Shown in pieces: positions 39,901 through 51,900 of a DNA stretch of 64,000 nucleotides. Both the position numbers and the translations under genes were made by a program. The DNA is from Heloderma charlesbogerti (Eukaryota > Chordata > Lepidosauria > Squamata > Helodermatidae): the NCBI GenBank assembly GCA_026122225.1, contig JANEZZ010002677.1, positions 124,001-188,000 on the forward strand. Reading direction: 5' to 3'. How positions within the stretch are numbered: position 1 is the stretch's first letter; the number at the start of each line of letters is the position of its first letter. Under the pieces are notes generated by a model that saw nothing but the letters and a program-made list of their open reading frames with translations, was not told the DNA's origin and did not search any database.

Positions 39901-42900
39901 AGTGACATAAATCAGCATGCAAATTAAGCACCGATCCAAACATAGTTGCAACATATCAAATACCTGATTCAGAGATAAAAACAGATGTCAAGAGTTTTAT
40001 TGCCGTGTTGCACCATGAGAGAGATTAAAAAACTTTTTAGAAAGGGCAGTTTATCTTGGTCAGCTTGTATAAGATTTATACAAGAACTTTATGGACCAGA
40101 TCCTCAGACAAGAAAGATAAAGATTTGACTAGCTGTAAAATACTTAAAAAAAAAAAAAACCTGCTGAAAAAGACAAACTACAGTCTACTGCACTCTCCAG
40201 AATTAATACCAATTAAACAACTCAGTCTAGCCCATGGATGGTTTTTTTCTTTCTTTACCTGACATCACCCTTGTAGGCAGCTGGAATGATTTGCTTGCTA
40301 CTTTACAGCCAATCAGTGACCTTATGCAGAAGCAATTATGGGATTTTGAGCTGCATTATTTCTATAAGCGTACTCTGTCTTCTAGGAGAAAGGCAGATTG
40401 CCTTTTTCTTAGATAGTTCTTCGAGTGGCAGTATACAGACTGTCTTAATGAAGATACAGGAAGGCTTAGGCTAGGCATGGGGAACCTCTGGCTGCGCAGG
40501 CCAGATACAGCCCAAAGGGGGTTCTCCACCCAGCTTGCCTGCTTCTCCAGGCCCTGCTCTTTCTCCCAGCAGGGGAAAGCTCTGATCAGCAGCTGACTGA
40601 AGAGAAGACCTTTTCCCTGCTGAGCACTGAAAAAGGCTCCCTTTCTCAGGAGTCAGCATGGAAAAGCTTTTCTCTCCAGTAGCTGCTGATTGGGGATAAG
40701 AGCTTTCCCCAGCTCTGGAGAGGAAGCAAGGCCTGGGGAGGAAGCTGCTGAGTGATTTAGTCCTACTTACATCTGAGGCTTGTCCTGCTACCAGGGGCTT
40801 GGTATTTGGGGTGCTATTCTGAAGTGCTGCTGAGTGATTTTGTCCTGCTTACTTGTGAGTACACATACAGGGGCTTGTCCTGCTCACATCTGAATATGCT
40901 TAAAATGGGAATCACATTTTGGCCCTGCCCACTCTGCCTTTAGCTCTGCCCATACATAGAATGTAGCCCCAAGGCCTTTCTCTCGGGACTGAAAAAGGTT
41001 CCCCACCCCTGGTTTAGTTATATCTGGAAACTACACCCCCTGGGTTGGATTGTACACTACTGATGCCTGTTGACAACTAAGGCTGGAGGCAGATAATAAC
41101 TTTTAAGAGCTGAAAGTGGCTCGAGAGAGGTTTTGCTTCCTATGGTGTACGCACATTTTATCCCACTGTCACATCCTGTCTCACAGGTTTTGTAGGGTTT
41201 TGAAACAATACAAAACCCTGCATACTTTGTTTACTAGACTCAAAAGTGGGATGAGTGTATACAACAAGCAACAATCCCTCTTTCAAGCTATCTTCAGCTC
41301 TCCAAAACTACTATTATTTGTTGTCACCAGACTTAACTCTCACCCCTCCAAACTGAAACATGTATTTGTATTTGCTCATCCCCAGTTTATCTGGGGTCTC
41401 TCCTTCCTCCCCTCTATTATCTTCTACACTGTCTAAGTATAGATGTTAAGTTCCTTGTGGTGACAGCCTCTTTTTAAAAAAAGTTACTCTGTGAAAGTGC
41501 CACATACGTAATGTGATGATGATTATATATTCATGTCTTTTTTGCAAAGATGACATTCCACTTAACTTCTTCAATGTTAACCTGTTCTATACAATGATGG
41601 CCAAACTAGAGATAACTTTAAACACATCTTTGGATCGTGTACTTGATGATTTCTTTATTGCATTTATATCCCTCCTTCTTTCCTCCTGAAGGAACCCACA
41701 GCAGTGTACATAATCTGCCTCCTCTCCATTGTATCCTCACAACTGCTGTTACCAAAAGGAGCAACTGTGACCTGGATCAGGACTGTGGCTTGTGGAGAGA
41801 GGGGGAGAGGACACTAACTCTTTCCCTCATGTTGTTTTCCCACTGCAGCTTGTGCCCTGAAGCTGCTGTCTGCAGCAAAGAGCAGTGTTGAAGGGAGATT
41901 CACATAGGGAAGACCATGTGGGGAAGAGGGTTCACCCTCACTGTTCCCCTGTGTCACAGTTTCGATCAGGACCCATACTGCTGTTTCAGGGTTTTTTTTT
42001 AACCTGAAATGACATGGGGAATCCCAACTACAGAAGTCAAAATCCTATTGAAAGCAATGTCTAGGTTGGCCTTCAGTTCTTGGTCCACCGGAACAACAAA
42101 AAGAGTTCTGCAAACAGTGCGACTTACTGGGATAGTTACCTTTCTTTAGTAACACCACAGTGGCGTCACAATTGCTGTTGTCGTCCATCTCTGTGTTATT
42201 TGCCAATCCATTCACCATGTTTGTTGCATTCTTCGTTCTTTCAAATATGTGTTGTAGACTGGCATTAAATCTATACAAATAAAGAAATATATCTTCTCAA
42301 CAGCTTTTTCACAGGGCTTTCTGACAGACCTGCATGTGTTTTGATCGGCATCAAACCTTTCAATGAGAGATGTTCCGTTTTTAAGATAGAAGGAATAAGG
42401 ACTGACCTGACTTAAGGGCAGTACACATCTGTGAACTGGCCACATTCTCCCTACCTGCAATTCTCTACATACAGGAATCTTAAGGAGAGAAACTCAAAAT
42501 GTGAGGTTATAGGAAATAAAGCTAGGGGTAGGGAAAGGTGAGGATTTCATTCAATTTGTTTTTGATAAGCCCACATTTGTTGGACTTATCAAAGACCAAA
42601 TGTAAATTTCTTCATAAACAGGAAGGAAAGAATTTGAGATTTTAAAAAATACATATGCTAGAGAAACTGAAACTGGCAGATTTGTCCATCCAGGCTGAGG
42701 GCTTTATGTGCTCAGCTCTTACAAGTCTGGGCTTGAATCTGTGTATTCAGCTATGTTTGTGGTGCTGAATCATGGTTGCCACCTCTTCTTCAGGTAGCCC
42801 CCCATTTGTAACTACTATATGGCAGGCAGGTACAACATGGTTCTCTCCATGTTGGGAATAGCTGTACATATTGAACTCAGCTGGTATAGATGGCTGAGAA

Positions 42901-45900
42901 TTTCATTTGTTTTCAGTAAGATTTTAACAAAGTTAGCACATTTCTTCACAAATAGAACAGAAACAACTTGAGATTTTAAAAATCTGAATGTGGGAGAAAG
43001 CAGAACTGATGGCTTTGTCCATCCCCTGCCAAGAGCCATATCGCATATAGCAGCATCCAGCACAACAGCTCTGTTGCTCTAGTTCATTGTAGGAGCAGCT
43101 ACTCCATTTGGCCATGGGTTGCTCTGGGAACTATGACATGCTACACTGCTCCTGGCCTAATTTCTTTTGAGTTCATGTGCAGGGCTTCTCTCTTTCAGGC
43201 AGTTGTGTTTGTGTGTTGGTGTATAAGGGGCTAGGGAGCAGCAGATGAAAGGCGGTACTTTAGGATTCTGTGGTTGGATGAATAAATGTCTGTAAAGCCC
43301 AGTCAACTCAGATCTGGATACTAGTCCAGGCAGCCAGACTCCAGCAATTGGGGTCTTGGTTTTTGTTTATCAAAAACTACTCTGTGACTCAGCTGGGTTG
43401 GTTTGGGGTGGGGATAATCTTGCCCCTGGACTAAAAATGGTTGCCCTCCCCTGCTATAAAGCCTCAGCCTCATTCTAACCAACTTGTTTCCTGGTGAGAA
43501 GATTCTGACAGGATGAGTTTCTGCTTTCCATCCTTCTCCACACTCTGCCTCTGGAATGTGACCATCCAACTACCTTGGAAGCTGCTGTTTGCCTTTGGCT
43601 CCCACCTTGTTTGCTTCTGCCTGACCTTGGGGCTCTGATCATGCAACCTCTTGGGATCGCAAATGAACCCTATCCCCACCCGCTGGCTTCTGTTTTCCCT
43701 GTGATTATCTTGGGACTTGGAGATGCTCTAAGACATGTGGTTTTGTGGTCCCTGGCTACAGGATTGCAGCCCAAATCAAAATTGAGTGAAGGGGTCCTTA
43801 CTGGGAAGTAAAACTCATACTTGTGACTAAAGGGATGCCGAGTCAAATTCCCTGACTTACCAAGTCATATGATTATACCTGTACTGTTATTCTGGGAAAA
43901 CAAAATGGAAAATTGGAGTTTTGGTTTTTGTTTATCAAAAACTATACCTGTAGGCAGTGTTCTTTTGATCTTTCCTTCCACTGGAATGCTCTGAACATCC
44001 ATTTAAAGTCACCTTGAACAATAAGCAGACAAGGACATACAGTACTTACTTCATGATGAGAATGTAGATGACATACATCAGCACTAGAACTAAGGACTCC
44101 CACCTGCAAGCAAACCAGGAAGAAAGAAAGACAAATAAGGAACAGGGCTCCATGTAGGTGAAAAGAATCCTTCCTTTGACCACTCATACCCTGGTCTTCT
44201 GAAGCTTGGACTCAAGCCAAATGTAGCTGCTAGCTATGTCTTCAAAGTAATGTCTTTCTTTCTTACTCTAAAGTAAGTGTGTGGGGATTCAGAGTGGGAC
44301 CATAGTGTGTGCAATAGAAGAGCTTTAACCCTTTGTCCCTCACTGTGGTCCTGATCCAGATTGGTCCCAGCATGCCTGTAATTTGACAGAACCCAAGTGC
44401 CCCCTGTCAGGCATTTGGTCTTCTGTGAACACCAAGCCCTGCTCTTCTGCCCCCTTGCCTTTCCTCCAAATTTCCTGTGATGGCAGCAACAAAGAAGCCT
44501 CTTGAGAGGCCTCTGTTACTCCATGGCATCTGGAACGCTGAAATGGCAGCACCACAGATGCCAGGGCTCCCAGGACTTGTAGCTTTTCAGGGTGCCTAAC
44601 TAATTTGCAGGAATGTCAGGAGCCACAGAAACTACACATCCCATGGTTCCTTATGCTGGGGATGCTGTTATGAGCATGTACAGCAGCATTCCGGGTGCAA
44701 TGAGCTCTGGGACATATAGCTTCTAGAGCATGTGATGCCCTACTAAATTCTGGAAACGTGTAACTCCTAAGGTCCTTGGCACCTGGGATGCTGCCATTAC
44801 AGTGTTCCACATGCCAGAGAATAATGAAGTCCTCACAGAAAGGATCTTCCCAATATTGCAGCCATCCCCAGTACGTTTGTGTGTGTGTCAGTGTGAGCTC
44901 ATTATGAATTTGTTTATAATGAACTCCAGAAGTTCATTTTGGCCTGGCTTGTAATTATTAATGTAATAAATTCAGTTTCCAAGCCCAACAATTTCAAACC
45001 TTTGGTGCCTTCTGTGTATGCCCCAGAGTTTACCTCTCCTCACACGAGCTCAGCCAGTGCTTACGTTCTGTGTGCTGGTCCTTGCTCTGTGGGCCAACAC
45101 CATGTGAAGTGAGTAATAGCCTCTGAGGGACAGCCACAGGCTGCTTTCCCAGCTGACATCCTGCCAATGAGGCTGTGATAATAGGGACCCTGTTGAGACC
45201 CCTCCTTAGCTCCAGACCCTCATCACTCCCAGGACATCAGGAACAGTAGTGACACCAGAGCCCATGATGAAGCTGAGCTCTGGTAACACAGACTCCATTT
45301 GGTAGCCTGAGGCCTTCCCTTCATGTGGCCTACTTGGGAGAAGGAGGCAAGCCCTATGCATGTTCTGGATCAGAGCTCTGAGAGCATCCAGGAAGAGGTA
45401 GACCCACCAGGTTCACTATAAAACCATCAGCCACCAGGTGCACAGTCCTGGAGCAATACCTCCTTGACTAGTTTTGCAAAATCAGCTCTGGCTACTTCAG
45501 CTCTGCTGGACATCTCCTGTGCTGGTCCAGGAGCCCTGCTCTTGCTACCCAGTTCTTGCTGGACAGATCCCTGGCTAGTCCAGGGGGGTGCTTCCATGAC
45601 AATGGAAGGAGAAGCGAATGGGGGAGAACTGGATTTTTTAAAAGGAATCAGCTTTGCTGCGCTTTGGTCCACGCAGGGCTCCACAAGGGAGTGCTCTGCA
45701 CCAGTAAAAATCACTTCACAGAATATACCTGGAGGGTTGGAGTGAAGGTCATCTAACTGGCAGGGGCTGCTCATCCAATAAGAGAGGCTTCCCCCTCCTC
45801 CCTTTCTCTTTCCCCCTGAAGGTCCACATGCACCTGCATTTCAGGAGCAAGCCTCATTGAGCACAATGGGAGCTACTTCCGAGTAGACACACACATGCAT

Positions 45901-48900
45901 GTGCTGGGAAAGGGGTGGGGGAGAACCCAAAGATGGAAACCAGCCCCCATTTTAACCCACAGAATCTCTATAATGAAGCATTGAAGTAGTTTCTTCCTAA
46001 TGCAATAAACCAAACAAGGGCAAATCGGAGCCTGGAGATCCCGCTTTACCGCACTTAGGGATTTGGCCTTTAAAGTGTGCCATGCCAATTGAGGGGGATC
46101 TCTGTAAGTTCTGTGGACATTCAGAGGGCAACCCTCATTCAGCACAAAGAGAGTTACTTCTGAGTAGATGCTAATTGGTTTGTGCAGGGACAGGAAATAC
46201 CTGTTTGGACTAAATCACTGTTGGAAACAGGCCCCTAGTGAGATTCATCAAGCTGCTTTGGGTGGACGTTCATTGAATACCTGTGGAAAGGAGGAGATGG
46301 CTCTACAAGCTCCCAAGCCAACAATAAAATGTGTAATTTGGCCAAGGCCACAATGCTGGCAATGATATAACTGGAACAAGTTGGCTGCCTGGGTCCGTTT
46401 CCACCAACCCTGAGGTCACAAGCAGACGAGCCACTACTGAGCAGAAACCTGGGGGATGTCTCCATGAGTGATTTACTCCGAGCCAGCTGCATGTGGAGGT
46501 TGTTAGGGATACTTGACATCGTGGTCATCCAGCAGCAACCCCGGAGCTTATCAGGGAAAAACCGGATTTCTTGAGACTGCTTAAAGTCCGATTCTTTTCC
46601 TCAAGTCGGGTTCCCCCCGGTATGGTTGCTATGTGCCCTGATCCCCACATTTACCTCAGGTATACTAGCCCTGCCCTGGGGTGTGCCTTTCACTGTGACA
46701 CCCCCCATCAAAGGGTGTTCCCCATCCCTGTACAAACCCATGTCTCCTCAGAAGTAACTCCCACTGTGCTCAATGAGGCTTGTCCCCCGAATGCCCACAT
46801 CAGAATTTACAGAGTTCCCCCTCAACTGACATGGCACAGTTTAATGCACAAACTCCCTAAATGCTCTAAAGTGTGATCTCAAGGCTCCGATTCTCCATCA
46901 TTTGGTTTATTGCCTTAGGAAGTAACTACTTCACACTTGTTACAGAGATTCTGGGTTAGAAAGGGGGCTGGTTTCCCATCCCTGTGTGCCCCCCGTGTCT
47001 TTCCCAGCACAAGCATATGTGTGTCTACATGGAAGTAACTCCCATTGTGCTCAATGAGGCTTGCTTCTGAAATGCAGGTGGATCTGGACCTTCAGGGGAA
47101 AGGAAAAGGGGGGGGGAAGCCTTTCCTATTGGTTGAGCAGCCCCTGCCAGTCAGATGACCGATCACCCCCACCCCCACCAGGAAGTAGGTTCTGTGAAGA
47201 GATTTTTACTGGTGCAGAGCACTCCCTCGTGGAGCCCTACAGGGACCAAAGCACAGCAAAGCCAATTCCTTTTAAAAAATCCAGTACTCCTCCATTAGCT
47301 TATCCTTCTGTTGTCATGGAAACATGGCCTAGGTGGACAGGGAATAATCTGTCACGTGTCCTCTGTTAGCAATAATTATGTTCACTTCCAGTTCTCAGTT
47401 GCTCCCCTCCTGACCCATTGCCCCCTAGCTGCAGCTTCCTTTTGGCTTGCATCCCACAATTCTCTTTCTCCTGTCTGCTAACTCCTTTGCTCATGTCTAT
47501 TTGTCCTCTTGCAGTTCTTCTATTCTTTCCCAGAAACCTCACTTCTAGAAGTAACTGGGTACAGGCAACAGTTTTCAGAGACCTAATATACTGACTTCCA
47601 GTTTAATATGCTATAATTGTCTGTGGGTATACATATTCTTTTTTCCCCATCTCACTTCCTACTCAAGCAGGTTTTGCAGGTCATTGTAGTGCTTCTAAAC
47701 CTGGCAAAACTCACTTAAACCAGAGACTCTGGGAGCCACAAGGGGCCCCTGGCAATTCATTCACAATGCAATGATCACACAGTTATTACTTGTGGATGTT
47801 ATGGCTGGGGCAGGGATGGCTCACCACAGGGAGGCCAGTTTTGGTGGAATCCCCATCATAGCTGTAACATTTTGCCAGGCTCTTAGATCCACAATAATGG
47901 CAATATGAATACACATGTCCTGTGATTTCATCGCCTTCGTACTTCTACTACTCTCATCCTGGAAGCAGACTGTTCACACATTCAGCCTACTTATACAATC
48001 CTGGTGCCTTCAGTGGAAGTTGGTGTGGGTGTGTAAAGCTAACTGGCTGACGAGACAGTGCTGGGAAAAGAAGGTTTTCTCTTGTAACTCTAAAAAGATT
48101 TACATGAGTCACACTATTATTTAAGTTTCCTGAGGAGATAGAAATTGCTCACTGGGTTGCTCAGGAGAACCTTTGCTTGTGTTCATCAGAAAATGGCAGT
48201 TGTACTACTTACCAAGAAACTTTTTCGTCATAAATAAACTGTGGAGAAAGTTTGAATAAGGTATATTAATATGTGAGACTGCCTATGAAGTATGGCACAC
48301 TCAAAAATAAGACATTTAGTATCTCCCATCACAGTCGTCTTGTACTGATCCCTCATCCCAAATTATTTCACTCATTTCGTACCCTCCCCTCCCCTCCAAA
48401 CTCAGTATATCTTTTTAACATCTGTAACATATACCTCAATTTATTATACATAAGGCATTTGTTTTTATGTACAAACATAACAAGTTCACTGAAAAGGAGT
48501 AACAAACATTTTCACACTTTCCAGTTTAACTACCTAACAACATGTCAACTTTTAAATAAATTATTATCCTCTTCCATGCACTAAAAGACCACACAGAGAA
48601 GCAAAGACAAGATTGTGATATTAAGTTTGGTTGCTACATTTCCCAGGTACAGATGTCAGGGACTTAACTTGGGTTATTGTGCATGCAAGGCATATACCAC
48701 TGAGTTATGGCAAGCTTCATGCAAAGGGCTGAGTTACGCCACCTCTCCTGGCACCGAGATGTAGTCTACCTGGCCGGCATTCACCTTCCCAGTCTCCTAA
48801 TTGCCAGTGTTGCCACTTTTTCTGTAACCAAGCCCTGACTTCCATGCCTAAGGAATACTCCCTGCAGTCAACAATGCAGATCCTTTATAGAAAGCAAAGA

Positions 48901-51900
48901 GCCTGAGGTGGTAGAGAAAGCAGGTGCACTTTGGGCCAATCTACACACTATACAGGAGATCTGTGATCAGATCTGAAGCCATTTTTGATTTCAGCAGCTC
49001 TGGAAAGGAGAGGAGAGGCATTGGGTCAGAGCAGTGGCACAGAGCGTGGGGTGATTAATGCTTTCCCCTGTAGGGGAGAGGAAGTGCTGAACACTACACC
49101 CCCTCAGCATGCCTCATCTAGTTTGCACCTCCTCCCTCCGCAGCTGCTTTTACGTGACTATCAAAATGCTAGGAGATTTATGTTGTGTTAGAATGTGCTT
49201 AAGATGCTCATCTGACAAGCATTCCAACAGCTACAATAAACCCTGCATAAGGTTGTGCTTTCCAGATCACCATTTGTATCATAATAACTGAGTGGTAGGA
49301 TTCTGGACTATGCCACTTCAGACTGTGGGAAAAAGTATCATATGCTTCAATTCCCCCCAGCACAACAGAGCCACATTCAACATTTCCCCCCATCTATTGT
49401 TGTTGTTAATGTGGGGAAGCATAAAAAAATGCAAATCCTCCAGTTGCAGTGATCGCCCATAATTCTGGAACCTCATTCTTCAGAATGTATAGATCAGCTC
49501 AAGCATGCCTACTCTTCTGGAATTCAGATAAAGACGAGATTTTCCCCTACAGTCACCACTAGGTTGCACTCACATTCTGCACCTCAGCTTTTCTTTTTCT
49601 CCCTCAGCTGTGCCTGCAGTGATGGCAGCAAATGAAGTAGCCTGGCATATTTCAGAGGAAATATTTGCACTGTCACTCTTCTGCTTCCTTTAGAGTCAGG
49701 GGAGGTGGGGAGGGGCATATGCTTCTCTGCTGGCTTTTAGCTGTCACCCACAACTAGAGGCCTCATTATGAGGTAGCTTATAGTCAATGACATGTGTTCA
49801 TGCTACAATAAGGTGGCGGAGCAAAATGTGACAATACAATATCAGGCAGAAAGCATGCACTTCTTCCTCAGGTTTTATTGCCCTGCTTCCTGCCATCCCA
49901 GACTGGCTAAATATTCCCAGAACATGGCATTTTATATTATATAATAACTGGAAAAGAGGGGCAACCTTTCTGCATTGTACTCAGCCCAAGAGGGGGCGAC
50001 GAGTAGCTGCTGTGAAAGGGGACTGTGCCCAGAACAGCTGGTGTCCAATTCTCCAGCAAACCAGTGCTACTCCACTTATTACATTCTTCTCCCGCCTCCC
50101 CCAGGGACATGGCCAAGGCTATAAGATGCTGAGGATCATCCGGCACCTCCATACACATCAAGACCTCTCACATAGGGCGTGGACTCAAGAAGCAAAAGGA
50201 GAGCTGCAGAGAAGAAGAGGCAGAGCTGCAGGGGAGACCAACAGGGGAGAGGAAGGCACCCACAGCGACAGGGGAGAGACATCTTCTGCCTGAACTATCT
50301 GACCTGTTGCAATGACCCATTCCATTTATTTTTAGCCCAATTTCCCCTCCAAAATGAAGCCCAACCACAATGTACAAAAGCAAATACAGTCATTGCAAAG
50401 GACCACCAAACAACAGGAAAGATTATCTGACAGTAAAAGTGCTACAATAAACCTATAAATGTTCATTTCAATAATTAAGAAAACACCAATTTGGAAAACA
50501 CCAAAAAACACCAATAAGCCATTCAAAATGATGGAACACAAGGGCTGGCTCTTCAGTGTTTCCTCTCTGTGATGAGTTCAGACACTTTATTCCCATGGGA
50601 AGGGATGCCAGTAGGCTCACAACCCAGCTGGGATCATGAGGATGTGGTGGTTGTTTGAACCGGTAACTCCCTCTGGGGGCTGAACATGTGGCTCATGTTT
50701 TGGTGCTGCCATGATTGTGCAGACTGTGGCAGCCACCTGTCTGCCCCCACCTGCAAAGCACAGGTCCACAAGTTCACCTGCAGCCCCTCCCATGGAAAAT
50801 TGCATGATGGGGTCCAAGAAGTAACTGAACCAGGCCCCTGATTTCCATTGCAGTCTCGGGAAACATCTGAAAGTGCTATGGATGAAATGCAAAGTCACAA
50901 TAACAGAGGGAAATCTTAATGAGCAAGGATGCACATTCATTTAAATGGAACAGCAAAACAAACAACACACTCTGGTAAAACCCCACCTGACCATAGCAAA
51001 ACCCTACAAAGTGGGAGCACTAACACACTGGATTGTCAAGGGCAACCAAAGAAATTTTTATTCAGGAGAGCAGCCTCAGAGCACTTACCAAAATAAGTGC
51101 AACTACAGAACAGGTATAATATGATGAATCCCTCAGGAGACTCCATGGTGACAGTGCAACGATCTAAGAAAACGAACAGGAAGAAAATGAACTGGCTTTG
51201 TACCACCCCAATATTCACATTAATAGGAAGCTGCAAGGAAGATCTATTGAGCTTATCCTGAAGATCAGAGAGTTCTACCCAGTTGTTGTAATAGCTGCGC
51301 TTTGAGAACTTTGAGAACTCTGAAAATGCCATATTTTTATAACAAAGGTCTTTGTAAGAAGTTGCCTGGATCCCACACAATTAAAGAATGATGAGCATTT
51401 ATTGAAGGGAAACAATTATTGTGTGGAAAGGCCCAATTATCTCCCAAAGGTGGCCTGATTTGCCAGAGGACTGTATCCTTTATGTTGAAAATACAAGTTT
51501 GGGTTTTATAGGTCATGACTAGGAAAGTGGGCTCTGCATCCCTGTGAACATTAGACACTCTGGAATTTTTAGAAAATATTAACCCAGCAGCACTGCCCAC
51601 TTCTCAGGAGCTTTTTAAAATCACTACCAAACAACTTCAGTGGCTCAGTCTCATTATATGACCTTTGGGCAGGTACCTTCAGTGTAGGTGTCCATTCTTC
51701 TGTGGTACTGATGGTATTGTTGTTGCTGGGAGAACAGATTGATCCAGTTCGCATGATCACTGCTGCCCACTGTGGCTTGTTTAAGCCATGATGAGCCATG
51801 GCGCATGCCAGGTGAATATTCAAGCTGCAGCTTGTCATGTCTTCTGAATCCAGGTCGCAGGAGTTGTGTGAGGGTTATTAAACAACCCTCACCTAACCCT

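Larger units (their letters stand above)
33625..42139 (-). other. SLC24A3: SLC24A3 intron 6 of window (about 8.5 kb)
   Basis: Packed with mobile elements: MITEs at 34.1, 34.8 and 39.2 kb, L2 LINE nested in CR1 at 35.06-36.99 kb, LTR candidate 37.2 kb, 5S-headed SINE 38.39 kb, Bov-B 38.97 kb, hAT-type 40.47 kb, SINE piece 41.64 kb. Little unassigned sequence except 39.76-40.46 and 41.02-41.64 kb. Confidence 0.85.
44104..48212 (-). other. SLC24A3: SLC24A3 intron 4 of window (about 4.1 kb)
   Basis: Contains an inverted pair of the unnamed 0.9-kb repeat (45580-46202 and 46451-47338). 44200-45570 and 47350-48200 hold no recognised element. Confidence 0.85.

Noticed and set aside
51036..51088. Extension of the 51089-51163 exon through its donor
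   Set aside because: The in-frame extension (VSALRLLS then stop) is unlike the family and there is a good gtaagt donor at the end of the conserved sequence.
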